Source: Rhodamnia argentea (lineage: Eukaryota; Streptophyta; Magnoliopsida; Myrtales; Myrtaceae). From it: 64,000 nucleotides of DNA. Of the stretch, positions 1-12,073 are shown in pieces (position 1 is the first letter of the stretch; each line of letters begins with the position of its first letter). A program made the translations under genes and the position numbers. The stretch spans positions 15,589,095 to 15,653,094 of the forward strand of contig NC_063160.1 in the NCBI RefSeq assembly GCF_020921035.1. Direction: 5' to 3'. The notes under the pieces are model-generated. The model saw only the letters and a list, made by a program, of their open reading frames with translations, ran no database searches and was not told the DNA's origin.

Positions 1-79
1 CAATTATAGATAAACAGAGTCCTCCTAAATGGATATTCCACTGAATTATTAAAACTGTATAACAGTAGTAATTTGTTAC

Positions 80-2742
80 CTTCTCACATCTGAGAAAGAA
101 AAGCCGATTCTCCTTTGAAAGTATTGTGTCTGGACTCTTGCATCCAAGGCAGATAACATACTCATCTAGTTGAAAGGGAAGGAATGTTATTAGTGGCGAC
201 GATGTCTTAGAACGAGAATGACGAATAATATATATCAAAGACTAGTATGCAAGATGTACTTTATAGGAGGAAAACAGAAAGGACCGTACAAAACTTATCA
301 GGAACAGAAACTAGATAAAGGGTGAATGAAGTTCCATACAAAACTTATCAGAAGATAATAACCAAATGAAGGGTTGTGAAACAAAACTTGCTTCAGATAT
401 AGAATTGCTTTGGAAAGACTGATGTGAACCAAAAACTAGCCCCGACTAACCCGGAGTGCTAATTGGCATTTTGATTAGAAGAAAACATAAACAAATTCTT
501 ACATGGATAGCACTAATCTATCCTGCATCATCTCCAACGTGCATGCTAGTGACCCAGAAGTTCTTTAAATTTCCATAAAGGAGACCGAAAAGGGAATAAA
601 AATATGTAAGAACAAGTTTTGCCAGCCAGTTCATTTCAAAAAATTACTATCTCCCAGAAAGCCAGACTACTGAGGCAGCAACCACTAAACATCATTAATA
701 TGAAAGCATGATATATTGCCTAAGTAAGTCACTTACTGATGTATCGCCGCAGTATTCCTTCAAAATTTTTTGGAGCAAATCGACCTTTAACAACTAATCG
801 TTGTTGTCCATCGAGAGATCCACTTGTTCCCAGTTCTGCTAGTAAGAAAGCCATCACATGGTCGGGCTGTCGGTGCATCCTATGTAACAATTCTGATTAG
901 CTACTGATATAAGAATCAGAGCAATAACTAGTGCTAATGCTAATAAATTCCTCATGAATTCTGGCATGCAAATAATAGGATAGAAGTATTAAAGGTAAAC
1001 GTACGTCTTGCAAAGATCCATGAAATTCACGAAGACTGTTTTCTTTGTACCCTCACGTAGGACTTGTGGAGGCCTCATTACTGTCCTACGCCTATCTCCT
1101 GCAAGCTCCGGATTATTCTCACGAAGAATGTTGAACACCCTACTTAGAAGCTGAAAATGAAGTTCGTCAGAAAAGAAAACGCCATGTATCTCAGGTGCTA
1201 CGGCCACATGAAATGCAAGTTTCGAGAAATGAGAAGGGAGCTCATGTGACACAGCATAAAAAACACAAACACAAACTAGGAGGAACCATAGTAAACACGT
1301 ATATAACCAGCACGACAAACAAATAAAAGGATATGCTGACAAAGCTAGGGGCACTGCTACAACAAAATATTAAAGAATACAAACATAAGCAGACTCGACG
1401 AAGGAAATACAATCTAGACACTGTTGTCCATGGCAATAGTATACCTGGGGACTCAAAAGGAAAGGAGAGGGAGGGGGATGAGGGTGTGGGGAGAACCCAC
1501 ATATGCACATACCCATAACAATCAGAATTAACATTATCATGGGAGACATACCTCCTCATATTCATAATCCTTATCACTGCCTTCCCAAGGGTACCTTTGC
1601 TGAAGGGGAGCTCCTTCTCCTTTATCATCCTCCCCGAGATGATCTAGAAGTGCCAAAAGGAAATCAGTTGCGGTACTTAGAGACACATATCCTGTATTAG
1701 ACTTTATCGTGAAGCTTTCTTACCATCAAGATCTTCCCTCGGTTCCTCATTTTCATCATTCATTGTGCTAGTCTCGACCTATAAGAGTCATAACAAGAGA
1801 ATAGCTCCTGCTGCAGTACTGCCACTCACACTAAACTGAAATTGAAATTGACATATTTAAAAGCCTCCAGACTTACTGGTTTCTTCTTCTTCTTCTTCAG
1901 ACCAGCAAAACTATTATCAAGACCATCAGAAACTGCATAACGTGATTAAAGGGGGAGATTAGACTGGAAAGCTAAGGGGCATGCATGTGTCTCATCATTT
2001 GTAAAAAGGTAATGCGCTTGCAATAAAATAATGAACTTTCACTCATCTTGCCTGAAAGGTTCTCCGTTTTTTCAGCCAACTTATCCACCGAATCATCTGC
2101 AAGGTCCTGAATCACATTCTTCTTCTTCTTTTTCTTCTTAGAGGGATCGAATGGGGCAAGCTACAATGCAGGGAAAAATCAGTAAACTGCAATCTCTGAC
2201 AGCCAATTACCTACAGTAGAGATGGTCCACAGTACCTCTAGCTATATAGACATCTATCTAGTACTGAAATAGCAAATGACAAAAGCAGCAGACATTGCCA
2301 TGATACAGTTGACTGGTGTGATTCTGAAGAAAGCATGTGCCACTGTGAAAAAACCCGCAATTGGATTAAAGGAACAATCAATCGATGTCATATGCTGATG
2401 TAAGGTAATCATCTTCTACTCGGAGACAAACCCACCCTTCCCCACAATGATATCCTAACCCAAGCATTCAGTTCTGACAAGTGGCGAGCATAATCTCCAA
2501 GGCTCATCCAGGTCATCACCCTCATGAGCGGGGATGATTCAATCGCTTAAAGCAGCAGCCTTTTGATCTACTTGGCTGATGAGGAATCTAATCTGCTGCT
2601 TAAGGTGGCAGAACTTCACTAAACAAAAAACTTGGAGCAATTGAAATAACATGATTCAGCGAATATCTTCAGACAGTAAAAGAGAAAATAAACTTACTTC
2701 GGCCACCTCCTCCTTGACATCGCCGGAGTTCTCATCAGCCAT
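80..2742 (-). CDS. Translation initiation factor eIF2 subunit beta, 3' end outside window
   Basis: eIF2-beta is part of the eIF2 GTPase that delivers initiator tRNA to the 40S subunit. Eight coding exons join in phase: 2698-2742, 2052-2160, 1877-1932, 1724-1778, 1552-1691, 1005-1150, 737-879 and 80-165, read right to left. The ATG at 2742 begins [12 protein letters not shown]. Two polylysine blocks follow (exons 2 and 3), as used for eIF2B/eIF5 binding in this family. The conserved core includes [20 protein letters not shown], then [15 protein letters not shown]. The first half of the C-terminal zinc ribbon ([11 protein letters not shown], then LRCEK) is visible. A good donor at 79 shows that the last exon lies left of the window. 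A non-coding leader exon at about 3248-3325 is joined to the ATG exon by a 5'UTR intron. The intron after exon 2 begins with GC rather than GT. Family assignment is secure. Confidence 0.95.
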
Positions 2743-3352
2743 GACTACTACAGAAAAAGGCATTGGAGTGAGGGGCACCAAAGAGCAATCACAAAGTGGA
2801 GTAAGAGACATGAGCAATTCAAGAGATAGTGCACTGAAATTCATGTACAAGAACTTCCCAGTATCAGAATCTAGAACAATTCCACCCCGACATCTAACAG
2901 GTTAATCTTCTGGCAAGACAAAAACGTAGTCTGAACAAATTGCTCTGACGAGCCTTTTCAAAACCGATTTCAACTGACCCGTCGAAATTTTCTCAAACTC
3001 GCAAGAGCAAAGAGAACCCAACAAAGCCCTCCAATCTAATTAACAGTTTAAAATCGAAAGAACGAATTTTTAAACAAATTGCCAAGTCTTTCGATTCTGG
3101 AAACAAAAAAAAAGAAGAGACTAAGATCAAACCTAATCCAAGCAAAAGCTAGTCGACAGTGTCGTCCGGCGACAAACAATTACAAGCTGAACAAAATTCA
3201 CAAAGACAATGAAGCGCAAAAAACTGAGGCCAAGATCGACGACGTACCGAATACGCAGAATACGGAATCGCAGGCTGGAGAGATGGAGAGCGAGAGGAGT
3301 TCGTGCGAGTTTAGCGAGACACAAAACGGGTCTGAACTCGGACCCTAGAGAA

Positions 3353-3364
3353 ATATATATATAA
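3353..3364 (-). promoter_or_regulatory. TATA box of the eIF2-beta gene
   Basis: On the minus strand an alternating TATATATATATT run lies roughly 30 bases upstream of the expected start of the leader exon. That exon ends with a donor at about 3247. This is inferred from position and composition only. Confidence 0.5.
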
Positions 3365-3369
3365 ACCCG

Positions 3370-4353
3370 TCCTTGAGGCCCAAGGCCTGTCGGTCCGCTG
3401 AATGGAGTATGTCGGCTATGAGTTTTTATTTTTCCCTTGCTGTCTGGAATATATTTTATATTGTGTGATGGCATGTATATTAATAACTTCTAATAAGTTC
3501 AAAAAAATTGGACAAAATACTAAATAAAACACTTCACCCTTTTGGATGATTCTGTCTATGAAATAACGTTCTTTTCTAAGCTCTAAGGTTGCGTTTGATC
3601 GTCTAGATAAAATTCAGGATAGAACATATTTTATGATATTTTGCGTTTGGTAGTTGACCATCGATATGTGGGCATCGCTTGCCTCATTCATCCCTTGTAG
3701 GTAACTTAAAGAATCTTTTGGGCGATTGAGGTGATGGAGGCTAAAATTGGCCAAGAAGCAACTTAAGTCTTTCAAAAGGTTTGAAAATTTATTTTAAAAT
3801 CATCTTAGAGATAAAGATATATGCATTTTTAGACGTTTAAAATTTTGCGCTAAAATTGTCTCAATGGAAAAGGCTCACGCCCTTTTTTTTGGAAAAAAAT
3901 GTACAAAAAGTCTTAAACCTTTTGTTTTTTTGTCAATTCAGTCATTCCATTCAATTTTGGATGGAATTCACTACCGTGGTGTGACTAGTTGGCCAATTAT
4001 TTTATAACATTTTAATATTTATTTTATTTTTTATTAAAAATTTTTTTTCTCTAGATTTCTATTTTTTAACGGATTTAGGATTTTTTTGACATTTTTCCCT
4101 AATTTTTTTCCTTGCATATCAAAATTAAAATTAAATTTCTCATTTATTTTCATAATACCCATGATGAATCCATGTGTCTATATTTTCTTGAACTTTCCTA
4201 GCTAAAAAAAATACACCATAAGTATCATATGGTTTGATGGTGATACTAACGGAAAGACGTATACTTCGTTTGTAAAATTATATGTTACATGAATAATGTC
4301 TGAAGATTTATTCAAAATATAATTGGGACAATGTGAGGGCATCATTCTAGTTA
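3370..4353. other. AT-rich spacer with a fragment of a Mutator-like miniature element
   Basis: No gene seen. Around 3895-3990 the sequence resembles the outer arm of the miniature elements found in the lipase cluster: a 'AAAAAGTCTTAAACCTTTTG' stretch followed by 'GTCAATTCAGTC'. No matching opposite arm is obvious, so this is probably a decayed half element. Confidence 0.4.
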
Positions 4354-5037
4354 GGGAAAATTTTAAATAAGGACATAAAATAGATATTGTTTCGGAAAAG
4401 AGCCCCGAAGTAGCATAACAATTTCAAATAAGGGCCTAAAATAACCACGACTCTTGCAAATAAGAGCCCCATCTTGCCAACCGGTCAAGGAAATTTTCGT
4501 CAAAATATAATTTTAACATAATTTTAATTAAATTTAATTAAAATTGTGTGTAAAAAAATAATAAATGTATGGGAGGGCACCCCTCTTGCCGGTGGGGCGT
4601 TGGCAATGGTTGATGGGGTCACGAGCCCCCGCAGGAAATGGCCTCGCCTTGCCCACGGACGTCCTCGCTAGGAGAGGTATGGCTATCCCTTGCCGCCCTT
4701 GCCGGCCTCGCCTCCGTTCGGCGAGGGTAGACGTCGCCCAGCCCTATCCGGTAATGTCGATGGCTGGCCATAGGCAAAAAGAAAGAAAAAACAAAAAAAA
4801 GAAGAAAAAACAAAAACGGAGACAAATAAACAAAAATAAAAGACTAAAATGTACTTAGGTCGGGCCATTATTTGAGACTGATATAATCACCTTAGACCCT
4901 TATTTGAAACAATATCCACTTCAAGCCCTTATTTGGGACAATGAAGGTATTTCAAGATTTTATTTGAAATAAGGTCCATTTCAGACCCTTATTTGAGAAA
5001 AATAAGGGCATTCTAGGCTCTTATTTGGAATTTTCCC
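4354..5037. mobile_element. Miniature inverted-repeat element with a GC-rich core
   Basis: The left end GGGAAAATTTTAAATAAGG is mirrored at the right end as CTTATTTGGAATTTTCCC. Inside each end a 'CAAATAAGGGCC(T)' motif is repeated several times, in opposite orientation on the two sides. A GC-rich core occupies about 4565-4750 and a purine-rich stretch follows. No transposase is encoded, so it is non-autonomous. The GGGAAA end is shared with the 9-bp-duplication elements in the lipase pseudogene, which suggests a Mutator-like origin. The flanking duplication here is unclear. Confidence 0.7.
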
Positions 5038-5099
5038 ATATGGCTAGACTCTTGAATCATGTGTTTAAATTGACGAAAACTTCTTGATTATATTAAGGA

Positions 5100-5585
5100 T
5101 TAATACCATGAAAAATTCTAAATTGTTACACATATGACAAATTTACCCCAAATTATTTTTTTGACCACGAAAAATTTCAAACTAGTACACATGTGACAAA
5201 TTACCCCAAACTATTTTTTTGACTACCAAAAACTCTAAACTGATATATTTGTGACAAATTTATTCTAAACTAATTTTTTTTACCACGAAATACCTCAAAC
5301 TAGTACATCTGTGACAAATTTACCTTCCGTTAAATTGAGTTAATATCATGAAAAATCTCAAATTGATAAACCCGTGACAAAAAGGGTAAAAATCTTAAAC
5401 CGGTATACTCGTCAACTACCACGTGTCACCAAGCAAGTTGGCGATAAATTTAACGAAAACTAACGGAAGATAAATTTGTCACGGATGTACCAACTTGGAG
5501 ATAAATTTGTCACAGGTGTACCAACTTGGAGTAAATTTGTCATAGGTGTACCAACTTGGAGTAAATTTTTCATAAATTAGGTTTA
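5100..5585. mobile_element. Miniature inverted-repeat element with subterminal repeats
   Basis: The left end ATGAAAAATTCTAAATTG... and 'ACACATATGACAAATTTAC' are mirrored at the right end (reverse complement ATGAAAAATTTACTCCAAG... 'ACACCTATGACAAATTTAC'). The motif 'GTGACAAATTTACCCCAAAC' is repeated about four times in the left half, and its complement three times in the right. A related copy lies at about 47450-47830. No coding capacity is seen. Confidence 0.65.
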
Positions 5586-5589
5586 GGAT

Positions 5590-6159
5590 GGTTGGCAGTG
5601 GATTTTCTTATTTCTTTTCCTTTCTCTTTCCTTGGATAAAAAACAAATATTTTCTCTTCTTCCTTGAATCGCTAAACTTAACAAATTAGAGAACGTGTCA
5701 TGGTTTATTTTTTTATATATTACGAATACTCGCATGAATTAAATTAACTATTTTATTCACTATTCATTAAAGTATTGATGCCATGCCATTTATTTCATTA
5801 GTTGGTATTGTCCCATTTGGGGAAGCTTACAAACTGGCTAGGGATTACTCCAGCAACCGTGAGACGTGGGACAATGGGAGAAAAAACGTTGATATTTCTT
5901 GATTTAATGGAAAACAATTTTTTTATTTGATTTAAGAGAACATGACACAAATGATTCCTTACTTCGTATAAGATGAGAGCCCCACTCCTTAGTTTGAGTT
6001 ATAGTCCTCGCTCTTTCATCGGCTTTTATTTATTTATTGAACCTCTTAGACCATTCATGGGCGTGGACCCTTATGCTAGTTGTAGGGCAGCTAATGCTTT
6101 AATAATAATTTACTATCACGATCTTACGAACACGAATCTAGAGATCTCCAAATAGAAGT
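5590..6159. other. AT-rich spacer, nothing recognised
   Basis: No gene, repeat end or RNA motif recognised. A short open frame at 5973-6155 has no recognisable protein character. Confidence 0.4.
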
Positions 6160-6437
6160 GGCCCAACATGCAATATTGTCCATGAATTTTTAATTTGTTC
6201 AATGTGGTCCCAAAAATTTTGGTACACAATCAATTTAGCAGCTAGATTATATGAAAAAAGTCCAATATTGTCTCTAAACTTGAATTAACAGGGAGATCAA
6301 ATATTGGATATTTTTATATGATTTAGGGACTAAATTGAACATTTACCAAAAGGTTAGAGACCACATTGAACAAATTAATAGTTTAAGAATGACATTACAC
6401 ATTGCCAAAGTTCAAGAGCAACGTTATACATTGGGCC
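6160..6437. mobile_element. Small inverted-repeat element (about 280 bp)
   Basis: The left arm GGCCCAACATGCAATATTG with 'AATTTGTTCAATGTGGTC' is mirrored on the right by 'GACCACATTGAACAAATT' and a terminal TTGGGCC. The whole element can fold on itself. A divergent relative is at about 33060-33285, in the spacer 5' to lipase exon 5 of the rightmost copy in window order. Confidence 0.65.
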
Positions 6438-6439
6438 AA

Positions 6440-9240
6440 ATTTCGGAGACCATCTATATAATTATCCATTGATATAACATCACATTGTTGTTATTGAATC
6501 ATTAACTCTTCTTAACATCAAATTGACAGTGAAAATATCATGAAAAGAATAAGGAAAGTCGATTCGCTACACTTAAATTGCTAATATCCATGTGAACTTA
6601 TCATAGATGTATCCCGCAGCGAAGAGCAAGTTTTTTAGCAACTAGCAGTAAAAGCAATGGTTAATAGCAAAGACAAACAACCTCAGTCGATGTACAATGC
6701 CAATTGGAAGAGTCCCCATCTCATCCCGAGCCATTATACAAGTCCATTGATCACCTGAAACGCTGAAGGTTTTCCTCTATGAGGCACGCTCAGTTTTCCA
6801 AAACACGTGCTTCATCTCCATCTGACTTATCAATTTGAAATATGACTTAGTCTTATGCAATGTGTATAAAGTATGACACTATTTCTGCATAAAGTATACA
6901 GATATGTGCCTAACGACGCATGTAACGAGGGAATGAGATTTGAAGACTTCATAAGAATGAAACAAATCAAAATCAAATCCCATCAACTATGTGCAAATAA
7001 ACAAATCAAAATCAAATCCCATCAACTATGTACAAACTTCTTTGGTTCAGGTTCGTTTATACAAACCAAAAGCCTAGACTTAGGGTGTTCCATGGACTTT
7101 CAAATAATTGAGTTATTTTACATTGCATTATACAAATACAAATCAAAGTACGACGACTCGACGAACAAATATTATGGGATCCATCCTGTACGTCACTCTA
7201 AAGTATCCACCTTACCAATTCCATATCTCAGAAAGTGACACGGCTAGTATTAAACCCAAAACCCTCGCGTACACCTTTCGAACCAATTTCTTTTTCATCG
7301 TTTTTATTCGACATCGGGACACGAAAATCCGACAACACACCACCTCCTTCATGTGGCAAAATGGATGCAAACCTCCGCACATGCACCGACATGAGCATGA
7401 CTTAGAATCTCCAAGGGCCTCAAAAGCTCCATTTCCGTACGGAAAATGGGCACCCCCACCACGCCGGTAAAGGGAAAACTCTCATAAGCTTTTACTTTCG
7501 AAGAGACAAGCAGCTCCAATTCCCAACATTTGGAACTCATAAAAGCTCTTTGGCTTCTCGCCCATTGTTTTATATACTTCACAAAAGATCACGAAGAAGT
7601 ACCACCTCCTATGTACCGAGATGGTGGCACGTATGGGGAGACAAGCTTTGGTAAAAGGAGCCACTCTCTGTGTCCACGTGCCTCTTTCTTGGAGGAGTTC
7701 ATCATTCTTCTTCTTCAATTCCAGCAAAAGAAAACAAACCCTACAATGAATAATCTTCAAGTAGACTATATGGTTTATCTAAATTACGTTTTCTTCCTAT
7801 GAATTCCTGCGCTGAATATACTTTTTCGCCTTTTTAACGCACTTGCTCTCGTAGATTATTAGTGTGTAGTCTCAAGTTCAGTTTTTATTCGAAGTGATTT
7901 GTTTGAATATGCGCGTAGCTTCAAGTTCAATTCTTATTCCAACAAATTGATGATGATCCGTGATTACCTGTATATAACCATTTGTGGATATCGTCCCATA
8001 GAGATTATCCAACCGTATATCAGAAGGTTAGGACTTCTGTTTTTTTTTTTTCCGCCTTTTCTATTAAGGATGTTGATTGTTATTTAATATTTAGACAAGA
8101 AATGTTGCCCGAGAGATTAGATTTCTTGATATCAAGTCTTTGCTAATCTTATAACTTGGCGGCCTTCAATCTGTTTGCCCTAAGCCCTCTCTTCTTTTGT
8201 CTTGGCAAAGATACCGAAACCGACTTATGGAAAACCACACCGTTCTCAGAGAGAACCAGCTAAATTGTCAAGTTGGAGGTCACGTCCTCGTTGTACCTTC
8301 CATTTCTTTAATACGAACACGCAGATTGTTAAAAGATTGATACCCTTTTTTAGCAATTCTATGCACAAAAAAGCAGCCCGCCCACGTTGTTTGAGCTCTT
8401 AAATTGAGGCTAATGCCATTGAATTCTTCCGTAATGTTAAAATACTGGAGAGTGTATAGTTGAACCTTCACAATCTCTCATCATTTCATACGGGACCCAA
8501 GTTCGAATTGTCCATGTTAAACTGAGTTTCATACCATCTTTCTCATCATGTTTTTGATGGTACTACGAACTAAACTCTGCTACTCATTTATATATACGAG
8601 CCCATGCTTTTTGGAACCATTGGAAAATGTTTCATAAGACTTATATCTTTATTTCCCACTTCCATTCTAACTAGCGCGCACGCATGTCCACATATACGCA
8701 ACTAAAAGTCCTAATAGATCGAGATGGAGTACAATAAAAAGATTTTTGTCATCAACAACTTTAGAAGCTGAAATTCCCACTGAAGATGACCTACGAAATA
8801 TGACAAATTAGCTGTCTCAAAGTCAGATACACTTATCCCGATAAAATACCGAGATTTCGTTTTATTTAATTGTGACGTCTGCTTGTGATTGTAGGTCAGT
8901 GAACCCTTTACATAAAAATTTCGGGATTCGCCTTTCTCTTCATTTTTTTCTGCATGAGGTGTCCTTAAACAATGAGGCGTGCATAAACAGGAACATGATA
9001 ATCAACGTGGTGTGGGACCAAATTAAACTTAGAAAATTAAGTGCTCATATCTTCCATCGAACCCATGCAAAGCAGAACTCCGTTCAAATAACTTTTTTTT
9101 CCCCCCAAGAGTCTGATCGATTTTTCTTTCCTGATTTCTTTATTTTTTAATCATGTTACCTTTGCGAAATACGAAGGCCTGCATGTTTTCAGAGGTAATA
9201 TTTTATGCTTACAAGTGTCGGAGAGGAGACACTCTTGCTT
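6440..9240. other. Spacer upstream of the peptide gene; one short tandem repeat
   Basis: No gene recognised. Open frames of up to about 120 codons here lack recognisable motifs and splice structure. The only repeat seen is the 39-bp duplication near 6962. Confidence 0.4.
6962..7036. repeat. Tandem duplication, two copies of a 39-bp unit
   Basis: The unit beginning ACAAATCAAAATCAAATCCC occurs at 6962 and again at 7001, the second copy slightly shorter, with one mismatch. Confidence 0.85.
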
Positions 9241-9281
9241 TGCTTTGACTAGCTGGGTTTGACCACACACGCACTCTTATC

Positions 9282-9288
9282 TATAAAA
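9282..9288 (+). promoter_or_regulatory. TATA box of the peptide precursor gene
   Basis: The sequence CTATAAAACCC lies about 97 bases upstream of the chosen ATG at 9379. Transcription would then start near 9312-9318 and give a leader of about 65 bases. This position argues for the ATG at 9379 over the in-frame ATG at 9328, which would have almost no leader. Confidence 0.6.
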
Positions 9289-9378
9289 CCCACCCTTGTG
9301 CTCTTCAAAGTCTCTCCTTTCTTCTTGATGTTCAGAACAAGAATCTTACCCAAACTTACAGCAAGGAAACCTACAGTC

Positions 9379-11039
9379 ATGGTGAGCGTAGGGTTTACAA
9401 GAAGCTTTGTACTGCTAGGGTTTCTCTTCATGGTCATGCATGGCATGGGAAGCTCCTTGGCACAAGGTCGTCAAGGTACCGTATCTCTCAGTGTTTTCTA
9501 TCTTTTGATGGCTCAAAAATATTGAAAAGCTCAAGTTCACACAGATGATAGTTCTTTGCATATATTTTGTTCTTCTCCTCTCAGGGTTTAGGTCGAACGA
9601 AAATGATCGCGTTTTGCCCGTGCACAAGGTAGATTGTCACCTCATGCGATCCTTTTTTTAGCAGCGTGTCAATCTATTTATTTGAGTTTAACTTTTTTCC
9701 AAGAAAAAAGTGTTGCTTCCTTTTGGAAGAATAAATCTCTGTGTAGACAACGTTAAACCTATACGTATGCAGGAGCTTCATGGGAGTAATCTTCCAGCTC
9801 CCGGCGAGGGCAGACCAGGAATCAATGGAAGGAAAATGATGGCGCGTTATGAAGCCCCAAGGAGCGATGGCGATGAGAAGAAACGAGCGCAGAACGGAGA
9901 AATCTATCCAGGGATTCCATCAGGTGCAGCCCATACTGAGAGAAAATGCATATTTGAAGGCCAAAGAGTTCCGGTTTCTAGTAATGGACACTATTACTGT
10001 TCACATTTTTCTGGAGAGTCTAGCTTTGTAGCTGCCACTTTTGATTACCATGGCCCCAAGTTTCACCCTCCTAAACACAACTGAATTGTTATTGTGCAGT
10101 CATTAGGATGGTTTGGAACTTCCAAGTGGGAACTTGTAAATATGAAAAAAGCCTATGCTAATGCAAATTCATTTTGATAACTTTGGAAGCGGCATTGATT
10201 ATTATGTTGATTACTTGTCACTAATGGTCATTATGGCATGCACCATTCCAAAGGTCACTTACCCTGCTTCAAGTACATATATTTCACAGTGCAACGTCAC
10301 TTACGATATGAATCGAACATGTGAAAATGTTTTTATCGGCTCGTTGCAGCTCTAAGCCATCGAAATATACATATCCACTTTCTAACGGTTCGCTCCTTTT
10401 TGTAGGAAACAATGGACATTCGTCTAAGACGTCTCTCGAAAGAGCAGCACTACCATCTAACAATCAGGTCTCCCTCCCTCCTCCTCTCTCCGTTGAAAGA
10501 TGTAAACAACGATCGAGTCATTGTTAGAACAATCTGTCTTGCACTTATCGAAACTGCTGAAGAGAATGCGCAAAACATGTTTTGAGTTTTCGTGGATAAC
10601 TGGAGATTCAATAGCTTGTGTTCCTTTGTCTGTTCATGTTTCTTCTACATGTGCATATTGACTCTGGGCACATCTTATTTTACACCAAGGATTAAGGTCC
10701 TTGCTGTGACTTACTTCTTTCTCCCCTAAAAAATTTCAGAAGAGTGGCGGGGGAATCTCTTGGAGCGAGGGAGCATCCCATCCTCCAACAACGAGAGACA
10801 CTTCTGATCAAGCCAGCTCAGATCCTCGTCCCCCAATGTCTGACCAGCTCTTCTCTCAAGGTTCGTCTCCACCACCCGATCGTCCTCGTCATCGTCCACG
10901 TCATCATCAGACGAATCCCATGGAAGCTGCTGAAGCAAGAACTGAGGATGAGATTGCCAACCTCATGGGCAAAGACTACAGAGGGCCCCCCAAGGACAAG
11001 CGCAAGCCCCCCATCAACAATCACGAGCCATCGAATTGA
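9379..11039 (+). CDS. Secreted peptide precursor, RGF/GOLVEN/CLEL-like
   Basis: Five exons join in phase: 9379-9475, 9585-9628, 9773-9923, 10406-10467 and 10740-11039, giving 217 residues. The N-terminus MVSVGFTRSFVLLGFLFMVM... followed by SSLAQ is a good signal peptide, cut near residue 29. The middle is low in hydrophobics and rich in Gly, Pro, Ser and Arg, as in peptide hormone precursors. The C-terminus EIANLMGKDYRGPPKDKRKP continues PINN and ends HEPSN. A DY pair (197-198, a tyrosine-sulfation context) followed by KPPINN resembles the RGF/GLV/CLEL root growth factor motif. Here nine residues separate DY from PP, against six in the RGF family members I recall, so assignment is tentative. 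Exon 3 stays open beyond its donor to 10084, so intron retention would give a truncated secreted form. The exon 4 donor (AG|GTCTCC) is weak. Confidence 0.6.
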
Positions 11040-11499
11040 TCGATGAAGCGCAATCTTTACATATCGTATACTGATATCAGTCCTTAGGCCATGACCATCT
11101 TGGTTTAGATACGTATAAATATAGGTTTAGGCTTTCACAATTTTGCCCCCACCCCCACCAAACTATACAGTAAAGTGAAGTCCCTTGACCTATACGTGAA
11201 AAAAAGAATGACCATAATAAAGTTTTCATTTTTTACGTGTTCTACGATGCTGAATTCGGTACCCAAATTCAGTCCGGTACGTAGATTCTCCCCTTGATTT
11301 TCTCACATGGTGTTGATTTATCGATCGCCAAGACCCAGTTTCGGCCAGAGCGAGATTTTGCATCTACTTGCCATGGCGATATCTAAAGGCGCAATGTAGA
11401 GATCTTTTGGTCATTTTCAGCGCTCGTGATAGATGTAGTTACACGGTATTACGACCGAGTTCATGAGGGAAAAAAGGAGTAATTCATTGATTTGAAATC
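11040..11499. other. Downstream region of the peptide gene
   Basis: Probable 3'UTR and spacer. No further gene or repeat is recognised before the lipase-associated block at 11500. Confidence 0.4.
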
Positions 11500-11880
11500 C
11501 ATGTTCCTATTTTTTGCTTCGTCGCCATAATATATATAGCCAAATATTTTTGGATTACATATCCATCTTGTTAACTTTACGACAAACCGATCACTTAATT
11601 GGACTTATGTCTATTTTATGCCCTTACTGTATAGTTAGACAAGACGGGTTCACTGTTTCGTTTCTCAAGAACGGAAATTTTAGATAAATAATTCCATATA
11701 AGATTTAAAACATTAGCAGATTATGTACAAAAAATGTGAAGGTTAGTAGAAAATTGAAATCATAAAAAGAGTTAGTAAGTAGCCAACAAGTAACCTAGAA
11801 AAATGATATCGGTCGTTTCTTTTACTAACGACACTTACAACAACTTTTCAAATTTACCATCACAAAAAAAAAGGTCCATA
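11500..11880. repeat. Lipase 3'-flanking block, copy 1
   Basis: This non-coding block (TTTGCTTCGTCGCCATAAT ... CCGATCACTTAATTGGA ... TAGACAAGACG ... TTCACTGTTTCGTTTCTCAA ... TTAGTAAGTAGCCAACAAG) recurs at about 23790-24200 and 28320-28740. Shorter parts occur near 19770-19905, 24960-25090 and 33290-33480. It lies 3' of lipase copies on the minus strand, so it marks the duplicated unit rather than a transposon. Confidence 0.65.
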
Positions 11881-11930
11881 TTTCTCATGGAAGGCACGCA
11901 TGATAACACTCATGGAGCAGAAATTCATTT

Positions 11931-12073
11931 GGTTACGCAACTTCATTTTTCTACTTTTTGAGGTTTTTTTTTTTGTGCTCCAAAAGTAGTTTTGGAGCCA
12001 TTTGAAGAAGTGAAAAAAAAAATTACTTCTCTCCAGAAGTAGAGAAGTTGATTTCTAAAGCAGAAGTGTAGCC
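11931..12073. mobile_element. Possible short hAT-like miniature element
   Basis: The left end GGTTACGC and right end GTGTAGCC are imperfect inverted repeats. In between, a run of T and CTCCAAAAGTAG faces TACTTCTCTCCAGAAGTAG. The ends resemble common plant hAT-type miniature elements. No clear target duplication. Confidence 0.35.

Noticed and set aside
4565-4858. Open frame of 97 codons ending in a Lys/Asn run
   Set aside because: It covers the GC core and purine tract of the element at 4354-5037 and has no protein character.
7349-7802. Overlapping frames on both strands near 7.5 kb
   Set aside because: No recognisable motif, no splice partners, and equal support on both strands.
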